Shown: positions 57,668-64,000 of the stretch, one piece after another | How the letters are laid out: each line of letters opens with the position of its first letter | Numbering within the stretch: the stretch's first letter is position 1 | From: Guadua angustifolia | Lineage: Eukaryota; Streptophyta; Magnoliopsida; Poales; Poaceae | Length of the DNA: 64,000 nucleotides | Direction: 5' to 3' | Assembly: GCA_036346375.1 (NCBI GenBank) | Contig: CM070506.1 | Location: 3,224,001-3,288,000, forward strand | Translations under genes and position numbers: made by a program | The notes under the pieces: generated by a model | Database searches by the model: none | Told to the model about the DNA's origin: nothing | The model's input: only the letters and a program-made list of their open reading frames with translations

Positions 57668-60092
57668 CCACCTCCGCCCGCGCCCAATCCCGCCGCAATC
57701 CCCACCTCGCCCCTCCCAATCTGCATCCCCGCCGCCGCCTCGATCCCCCACTCCTACCCTTCTATCCCCTTTCATGAGCCAAAACCTCTTCAGCTCTCCC
57801 TCAGGCTATTCTCCCCGCTCCCCAAACCCCACCCGCTCTCCTGCTCTGGGCCGCACGTCGCCCGCGCCACCACCTGCGACGGATCGGGTGCCGAGAGCGG
57901 CGGGAGCAACTCCGGCGGGAACGACGGAAAGTATGGAGGTGGTGCCAGCGGCGGGGATGACGGTTACGAGGAGGCCGAGTTCGGCCCGCTGCTCAGCTTC
58001 GACAAGGTGCTGCGCCTCGCAGCGGCCCGTGGCGTCGCGCTTCCGGCCGACATGATGGAGGCGGCCAAGGACGCCGGCATCCAGGAAGTCCTGTTGCTCT
58101 GGTATTTTGATCTGCAGGTATCACAATTGCAGAAATTTTTGTGAAAAGGTGTAAAGGTCGCGTTTCTTCTCATTCCTTTCGATCCGCGCAGGCCGCATCG
58201 TGGCCACTCGGCGCGATGATCCAGGCCTTCGCAATACTCCGCAACCGAATGCTCGCTGACCCATCGTTCGTCTTCAAAGTTGGCACTGAGGTGTGTGCGA
58301 TTGGTCTACTATCTGGTGAGATCAGAGCTGGAGTTGTTTATATTATAGCCCTATTGTTGTTAAATAGTTGGGGTTTTGGGGTTCAATGCAGGTCGTGATT
58401 GACTCGTGCTGTGCGACGTTTGCGGAGCTGCAGAAGAGGGGGGAGGATTTCTGGGCGGAGTTTGAGTTGTACGCTGCTGATCTTTTGGTTGGGGTGGCTG
58501 TTGATATTGCGCTTGTCGGGCTGTTGGCTCCATATGTGATATTTGGGAAGGCGTCTGCTTCAACGGGGCTGTTCGGGAGATTCAGCCAGATGGCTGGAGC
58601 TTTGCCAAGCAGGTGAAATTATATTTCTTCTGTCAGTTGCCTATAGAAATTGGTAGAGAATTATGAGAATAAATTAAAGTCAAAAGCTACCTTGTAAAAA
58701 TATGTTCCAATTCTTTGCTGAACTCTAAATCTGCAGCCTGGCCTTTCAGCTTCAAAAACACTGCATGCTCTGCCAATTTGCTCTTATAATCACTTATCCT
58801 ACTCTTGTCCTACTCCATATCAAGGACAACACCGCGGGATGCGTCGCCATGATTTGTGAGATTTCTGGTTTCAATGTAGTGACATCCATATGAAAGATTG
58901 GATTTTGGGGGTGAATAGGTTTGTGAAGAGTTGGGATCCTTTGGGAGGGCATCGAACATTGCATTTTCAGGACCACATATATGATTATCAACAACAAAGT
59001 GCATTCTTTTGTGATTTGCATCTGAACTATAGCACTAACAATCCTACTCCTTTCTGAAGGTTTTTGCTAGGAGCCATGACAAGGGAAAGAGAAAGGAGCT
59101 ACCCGTAGGATGCTGCATTTTTTATCCTGATGAACTACAGGGCTCATCTGGCCCACTGTTCACAAGTGCTTCGCTGCCTTCATGATCTAGCAATAGCCAA
59201 GGCCAAGCTAAAGGAGATGATCAGGTCCTTGTTCTACAACATCCGCTGCATTGCACACAACATTGGAGAGTGCCAGAGGTTCACAGATAAAATGTTTTCT
59301 TGACAAATCAATGTATGTACTGCAAATATGGTTCAATTTGTGCATGGAATGGGGCTCCTTGTGCCTGGCATGGAGCTGTTTAGCTGTTGGTTTTTCTGGA
59401 GTTGACGTGGGTTCAACTATTGAATGCTAAGCCATATGGCCTGTTTAGAGTAGACTTGGGTTAAATAAAACTAATCCGTATAGATATATGATATTCTTAT
59501 CCTTACGAGTTTACTCAGATCTAATTAAGCTGTTGGGACTCCTGATGAGGCTTGTTGAAATGTACTCATATGCCTATGTTTCCTCCAATGAAAAGCATTA
59601 GCTAATATAGCCCTTCCAGTATCATGGGTTTTCTCTTTCACAGTTATTATCCACATTTCAAGGACATCTCTATTAATTTTCTGTCGATTCAAAGTTTTCA
59701 TAATAACTGAACCTTTTGTCTCAAATATTACATTTGCAATTACTGCACAAAACATATTGCGTTGGACAGTAATATGTAAATTTTCACTGAAGCTAATTCG
59801 ATTTGCTCTTTGCAGAATGTTCTATGGACCTGGCGGACCATATGCATTGTTTGCTGGTAAAGATGCTAGTAGGGCATTGGCCAAGATGTCCTTTGAGCCA
59901 CAGGATCTGACAGGTGATATATCTGGCCTTGGGTCATTTGAACTCAGTGCCTTGCAGGATTGGGAATACAAGTTCAACAGCAAGTATGTGAAGGTAGGAA
60001 CCATAAGAAAAACAGTGCCCCTAGAACAGGGTAATGTTGGCACTTCCTCTGAAATACAGGAGGAAGCTTACCATTTATGCAATGCCTCTTAG
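57641..60092 (+). CDS. Chimeric gene: RETICULATA-RELATED (DUF3411) N-terminal part fused to MAPR cytochrome-b5-like C-terminal part
   Basis: Predicted exons 57641-58117, 58192-58290, 58392-58612 and 59816-60092, all with GT-AG ends; total about 357 aa. Exon 1 has a Pro/Ser-rich, transit-peptide-like start, a Gly-rich acidic linker and FGPLLSFDKVLRLAAARGVA. Exons 2-3 give WPLGAMIQAFAILRNRMLAD, VVIDSCCATFAELQKRGEDF, WAEFELYAADLLVGVAVDIA and a hydrophobic segment, the first half of DUF3411 plastid-envelope proteins. Exon 4 is unrelated: MFYGPGGPYALFAGKDASRA, LAKMSFEPQDLTGDISGLG, WEYKFNSKYVKVG, the second half of a membrane-steroid-binding/MAPR domain. Exon 3 ends in phase 2 and exon 4 supplies the missing base, so the join (PSR/MFYG) stays in frame. 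The second half of DUF3411 and the first half of the MAPR domain are missing. Expression is unproven; it could be a captured-fragment pseudogene. Confidence 0.7.
58613..59815 (+). other. Large intron of the chimeric gene
   Basis: 1.2 kb between the DUF3411 and MAPR exons. I saw neither the missing DUF3411 exons nor the missing first MAPR exon. A stretch at about 59153-59300 in one forward frame (LHDLAIAKAKLKEMIRSLFY, NIRCIAHNIGECQRFTDKM) looks protein-like but I do not recognise it. Confidence 0.4.
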
Positions 60093-60992
60093 GTCGTTTG
60101 GGAACATCTCATACTTGAATAGAACATACAAACTAAGAAAATTTAATGACATTGATAAAATGACTCTTCACTCTGGTACACTTTTGCATGGTTTGGTTAG
60201 TTGAAAGAACATTTACCGGGGCCAAGTATTGTTTCATGCAGCGGTTAATTGAATTTATATCTCTCCTTATTGGATGCATGATCCATTGTTTGTTAACCTT
60301 GCAGTACAAATATCTGTACATGTTTGAATAGGAAATAAGTGAAGAAGTAAAATTACTAGATTTTTGTACTACACTATCTTTGCTTAACTCTAATCAGTGC
60401 GCTTCTATTAGGTCCTGTTTTAACTTGACCAGCACTATTTATATTTGGATATTGGCCTACAACATCAATATAACAGTTGAGTACATATTTTCCTAACGTG
60501 GTCATTTGACATGTCTCTTTGCATTTTTGTTAGGGGGAAAGAGGTGCTCAGGTCCTTGTTGATCCAGAATTTGTTGAATACTTGACTTCTACATTCTAAA
60601 ACACAGGTATATCCCAAATTTTTGAACAAAATTCTCAATTTACTTGAGCTGGATGTATATATGTATTCCGAGTTTTGTGCCAAATGCATATAACAGAAAT
60701 CATATACCTGTTTAGCAAAATACCACTTGGATGTATGCCTTTGCATCTATTAAGGTTTATCTATATGACCTAAGGGGTGTTATTTTGGATAAGTTTGCTT
60801 TATTTCCTATCTTTTTTTTTTGCTTACCAAACAGAAATATCTGAACTCTATTTGATACTTACTTTTTAAGTGTGACTTTGTATTGTTAATTAATTATTCC
60901 ATGCCCTTGTTTAGCTGCTAATATACTTTGCATGGTCAAATCTCTTATTAAGGTGTCAACAGTAGCTTCCACTTTCTAAATATCTAAATTAG
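60093..60992. other. Unassigned sequence with a possible exon at 60534-60606
   Basis: Mostly AT-rich. After TTTTGTTAG an open piece reads GERGAQVLVDPEFVEYLTST to a stop and then a GTATAT donor-like site. I do not recognise the family; it may be another captured fragment. Confidence 0.3.
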
Positions 60993-61071
60993 GCAAACAA
61001 AGGATGTGGTAAAGGCAGTGAAGAAGCGATTGCAAAACAAGGACCCGAAGGTTCAATTCTATGCTTTGACG
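60993..61071 (+). pseudogene. Single VHS-domain exon fragment
   Basis: After an AG acceptor (60991-60992) and before GTATGT (61072), the frame encodes QTKDVVKAVKKRLQNKDPKV and then QFYALT, helices 2-3 of a VHS domain as in plant TOM1-like (TOL) ubiquitin-binding trafficking proteins. The exon has the size and phase expected inside such a gene, but no other VHS or GAT exon was found nearby. It therefore looks like a captured exon, not a gene. Base composition resembles the surrounding genic stretch. Confidence 0.65.
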
Positions 61072-62117
61072 GTATGTACATCCATTATGCCATGATCTGA
61101 CGTTGAAAAAAAATATTCAGTTTTTTTCTTCCATAAGACCTTATTAATCTGTCATTCCCTCCATTTTCTTTATTTGTTTATTCCCATCTGCTACATGCCA
61201 ATCTTCATAACTGATCCTCTTGTTTCAATCTGACCATGTAGGATGTGCTATGTGTGCATGTTAGTTGTTGATGGATACTACATAGTTGTATGCGTTGTCC
61301 AAGGTTGTGCAAGCCGGGTGCTTGATGAATTTCATAGAAAAAAAATTGTGTGTAGCTTTTGTTTTGGAATTACTGCATTAAAAAAGTAAAATGTATTTTT
61401 TGGCTGATTTCTAAGCATTAAGCAAGAAAAAAAATCAGTTTTAGCTGTTTTATAAGAACATTAACAAGTAGATCAGATGGAAGAATTATATATTGCCAAT
61501 ATTGAGCTGTAGGATGTTTGTCTGAGTAAGGTTTACTTTCCCGAAAATTGAAATGTTTAATTTATTCCTTGTCATATATTTCTGTAGCTAGGTACTTGTG
61601 GTTTCATGGTCGTGCTAGGGATGTCCAACAGATTGTTTGTGTTGAGCATTAGAACGTATCTGAATCTTTCTTCCATTCCTATCTCTTCACCTAATCCTGT
61701 CATGCTCAGTTAATATTACAGATTATGATCTAAGCAAAGTAGAGGGTCTGAAAGAGGAAAGTATCCGGTTAAGCGTGCAAAATGCCACTCCAGGTTCAGC
61801 ATGTGCACCATCTTAAATTCTTAAAGAAAAATGGAATTATCCAAGTGAAGTGTGGACATTTTCTGGGCAATTAACTTAGAGGACATAGTACCATCTCCAG
61901 TCTACTTGGTTTGGTACCCACTATGACAACAAACATTGCTGCCTGCTACCTTAGTAAAATAATATAGGTGTTCTTTTTTTTCTGAGGGCACAAAAAAAAT
62001 ACAGAAAGCTGCACAATGGATTGACGTGATCAAATCTATAATAGCGTTGATACCTGTGTGCATTGGTTACAAATGGACTGATATGATCAAATATATAATA
62101 GCAATTCAGTTACTCTT
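61072..62117. other. Unassigned sequence with a possible exon at 61723-61793
   Basis: No known domain. An AG-bounded open piece (YDLSKVEGLKEESIRLSVQ) ending at CCAG/GTTCAG is exon-like but unrecognised. The rest is AT-rich, with poly-A and poly-T runs. Confidence 0.3.
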
Positions 62118-62360
62118 ATCAGTCACAAATACATGTCGTTTTGGACATATGTACAGTCAAACTTTCAAAAATTCGATTAGCAATATTTTTAAATATTTAA
62201 ACTGTATACATGAGATTTGTCTTGAAAAATACTTTTGTAATATTATAATTTTATTATGTTTTATAAATATATTACAATAAAAATTAGTGGTCAAAGTTGT
62301 GTTTTAGAGAATATGTCGATGTCCAAAATACATGTAATTATGACCGCACGGAGTATGTTT
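62118..62360. mobile_element. MITE-like remnant
   Basis: AT-rich block with GTCGTTTTGGACATATGTAC, GTCAAACTTTC and a GACCGCACGGAGTATGTTT end, resembling degraded Tc1/Mariner-type (Stowaway-like) MITEs common in grass genes. Ends are not clear. Confidence 0.4.
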
Positions 62361-62726
62361 TATATATACACCGAAGAAACTTATCCTTTTTCAGGCTGCG
62401 CTTTCTTCAGATCAGAAGTTAACTTGAAGCAACGGTATGCTCGTATTTTTGAGGCATTTTCGTTAGCCTCAATATGTCTAATATCCCAGCATCCGCAACC
62501 TCATCCACAAGTAAGGTGAAACTGTGTTAGGGTGTATAAAGAGTTGTACTTGTCAACGAAGAAGAGATGTAGCTGACTGAATTGATTTGCTCCTTTCACT
62601 GCCGACAAGGATTGACCCTATATATAAGCAATATTACGAGAATGATATCAAGAAAAGGTGAGAAGTTTGATATATAAGCAGAAATACTGCATAGAAATAT
62701 AAAAAATGCATAGGCAAATAAGAACC
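62361..62726. other. Unassigned sequence with a possible exon at 62396-62511
   Basis: A piece after TTTTTCAG and before GTAAGG is open in one frame (SEVNLKQRYARIFEAFSLAS) but of unknown family. No other coding signal seen. Confidence 0.3.
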
Positions 62727-63026
62727 AGCAAGCTAGCAGTACTATGGGGGTGTTTGGGACAGCTTCAGCTCCACCAAAATCTGTGGAGTTGGTGAAGTAG
62801 GGTATTTCTAACTCCAGAGATTTATAGAGCTGTAGCTGTGTGTACATTAAGAGTGTTTTGGTAGATCATCTTGTTTACATTTTAGACTAAAAATATAAAC
62901 TTAATTCACTTTATTTTAACCTATAAGTTTCAGATCTGAGCTAGAGCTGGGATCTGGAGCTCTCCTAAACAGGGCCTATATTTCTGTTGGCTGGAAAACA
63001 TTTTGTGCAAGCAAGCTAGCAGTACT
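62727..63026. repeat. 17-bp direct repeats flanking a MITE-containing segment
   Basis: AGCAAGCTAGCAGTACT occurs at 62727-62743 and again, identical, at 63010-63026. The 266 bp between holds the MITE at about 62748-62978. Confidence 0.8.
62748..62978. mobile_element. MITE with GGGTGTTTGGGA / TCCTAAACAGGGCC termini
   Basis: The ends are inverted and imperfect: GGGTGTTTGGGACAGC on the left against GCTCTCCTAAACAGGGCC on the right. Internal AGCTCCA and TGGAGTT motifs add further symmetry. This terminal type is common in grass MITEs. About 230 bp and noncoding. A short target duplication could not be fixed. Confidence 0.55.
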
Positions 63027-63621
63027 TTTTTTTTTTTGCCCCTGTTTCCTTCCATGGTGAGCACCTTCGCCAAGATCCATCCTCGGTTGGCCATGGTCGC
63101 GGCTAAGGATTTCCCCTCTGGCTCCGGTGCCTCTACCTCCCCTGAATAAAATCTTGTCCTGAAGTGGTGGTGTTGGCAGGATTTCCTGCCTAGTCCCACC
63201 GTCGAGCATGGCAATTTTCCTCGACGTCGACGTCCGTCGTCACCGGCCACCACCGCCTAGTTCCACTCGGGTGAATCCTTGGTCTCCCTTTCCCTCCCCA
63301 CTTCTCCGTTAGCAAGTTCATGTTTTCCCCATCGTTGATATCAACGGAGCCAGATCTGCTCTGTGCGCGATGATTCTCCTGTTTACTTCCGACGCGGGTC
63401 AATGTTTATAAAAACCACATGGAAGGAAAGATATTGCCGATAATGTATTGTATGTACTGTCGGTGTCCTGAAAGTGAATCTTGGCTTTCGCCTGCAAGTG
63501 AAGGCATGTATGTCGTCTTCCCTAAATTTTGTAGGTGTGCACGAGATTGCTAGAAAAACCTTGTGGCAATTGGGTACAGTAAATTAAGCAGAAGTATATA
63601 TCGTTAGAAGACTATAGTTAC
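63027..63621. other. Unassigned sequence between the MITE and the subtilase exon
   Basis: Begins with a T-run (63025-63038), then a moderately GC-rich part (63050-63400) with an open minus-strand frame (63253-62930) of no known family. The last 200 bp would be intron of the subtilase on the minus strand. Confidence 0.35.
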
Positions 63622-64000
63622 CGCAAGCTTCTGGTTATCTCCGAGGGTGATAACCGTGGGGAATAGCCAATCAATCGTGGTTGCAGCAACCGTGAGCAAC
63701 CATGGCGTTGAGTCATACACTGTTTGGGCGGCAGGGCCATTGTTTCCAGCCGATTTCACGACCGTGATGCCATTCGTGACAGCGTGCAACGTGCCCGGAT
63801 TATCTATCGCAACACCAAGCGACAAAGATAGGACATCAACACCGTCGTGGATGGCGTCATCTATGGCTTTCAAAATGTCTGCATCGGCGCACCCAGAGGC
63901 ACCCCAACAAACCTTCTACATGGCTATCCTGGCGCGAGGTGCGCCGCCGCGAGCCGTCCCGGCCGCTAGCCCGAGGAAGCTAACGTTGTGGATGATGTTG
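63622..64000 (-). pseudogene. Subtilisin-like protease (S8), catalytic-domain exon, with premature stop
   Basis: The minus-strand exon continues beyond the window and ends at a GTAACT donor (63621-63620). It encodes NIIHNVSFLGLAAGTARGGA, then KVCWGASGCADADILKAIDD, DGVDVLSLSLG, ITVVKSAGNNGPAAQ (whose Asn is the oxyanion-hole residue) and TVAATTIDWLFPTVITLG. This is the S8 segment that follows the catalytic His. An in-frame TAG at 63918-63916 stands where the family has Tyr (RIAxYKVCW), so the gene is broken unless that base is wrong. It points the same way as 56843-57393 and probably belonged to the same gene. Confidence 0.82.

Noticed and set aside
57513..58055. 180-codon frame overlapping exon 1 of the chimeric gene
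   Set aside because: Alternative frame of the GC-rich exon; the 57641 frame carries the recognisable DUF3411 sequence and splices correctly.
1..64000. tRNA or rRNA genes
   Set aside because: None recognised on reading both strands; only short primer-binding sites complementary to tRNA were seen.

Overview
This window looks like repeat-rich nuclear DNA of a grass, most likely rice (Oryza) or a close relative. The signs are large Ty3/Gypsy chromovirus retrotransposons of the RIRE3/RIRE8 type, shorter-LTR Tat-type elements of the RIRE2/Dasheng type, a CACTA (En/Spm) element, MITEs, and spliced plant genes with GC-rich first exons. About 56 kb of the 64 kb is nested transposon sequence. Family names are recognised from protein motifs and termini, not from a database search.

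Layout. 1-5118 and 17194 to about 17640 are one CACTA element. It is broken by a solo LTR (1581-4641, TSD TTATG) and by a complete LTR retrotransposon, RE-1 (5119-17193, TSD TGTAT), which has 4.4 kb LTRs, a 3.3 kb interior, an unusual zinc-knuckle-rich gag and no recognisable pol. 18431-19264 holds two exon pieces of a plant PP2C phosphatase gene, cut by RE-2. RE-2 (19265-28274, minus strand) is a degraded gag-pol chromovirus whose 5' LTR is truncated and joined to another LTR fragment (28275-28650). Two Tat-type fragments on the minus strand follow (28651-32871).

From 32872 to 56236 lies a compound plus-strand element, RE-3. It has a 5'-truncated LTR, three copies of the internal region (A, B, C), a truncated middle LTR and a full 3' LTR. 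Copies B and C both begin at the same short palindrome in the leader. The gag of copy B carries a 3.5 kb solo LTR (42945-46468, TSD GAAAG). After it comes the longest open frame of the window, a protease-RT-RNase H segment (46474-48123).

The last 7.4 kb is different. Two pieces of a minus-strand subtilisin-like protease gene (56843-57393 and 63622-64000) flank plus-strand sequence with pieces of at least three other genes. The most notable is a predicted four-exon gene (57641-60092) that joins the first part of a plastid RETICULATA-RELATED (DUF3411) protein in frame to the second half of a MAPR/cytochrome-b5-like steroid- and haem-binding domain. A single VHS-domain exon follows. The middle of the subtilase, including its catalytic serine region, was not found.

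Caution. Many frame-breaking differences between repeat copies fall at CAG or CTG and repeat the same substitutions at unrelated sites. That suggests base-calling error at methylated CHG sites, so some apparent lesions may not be real.
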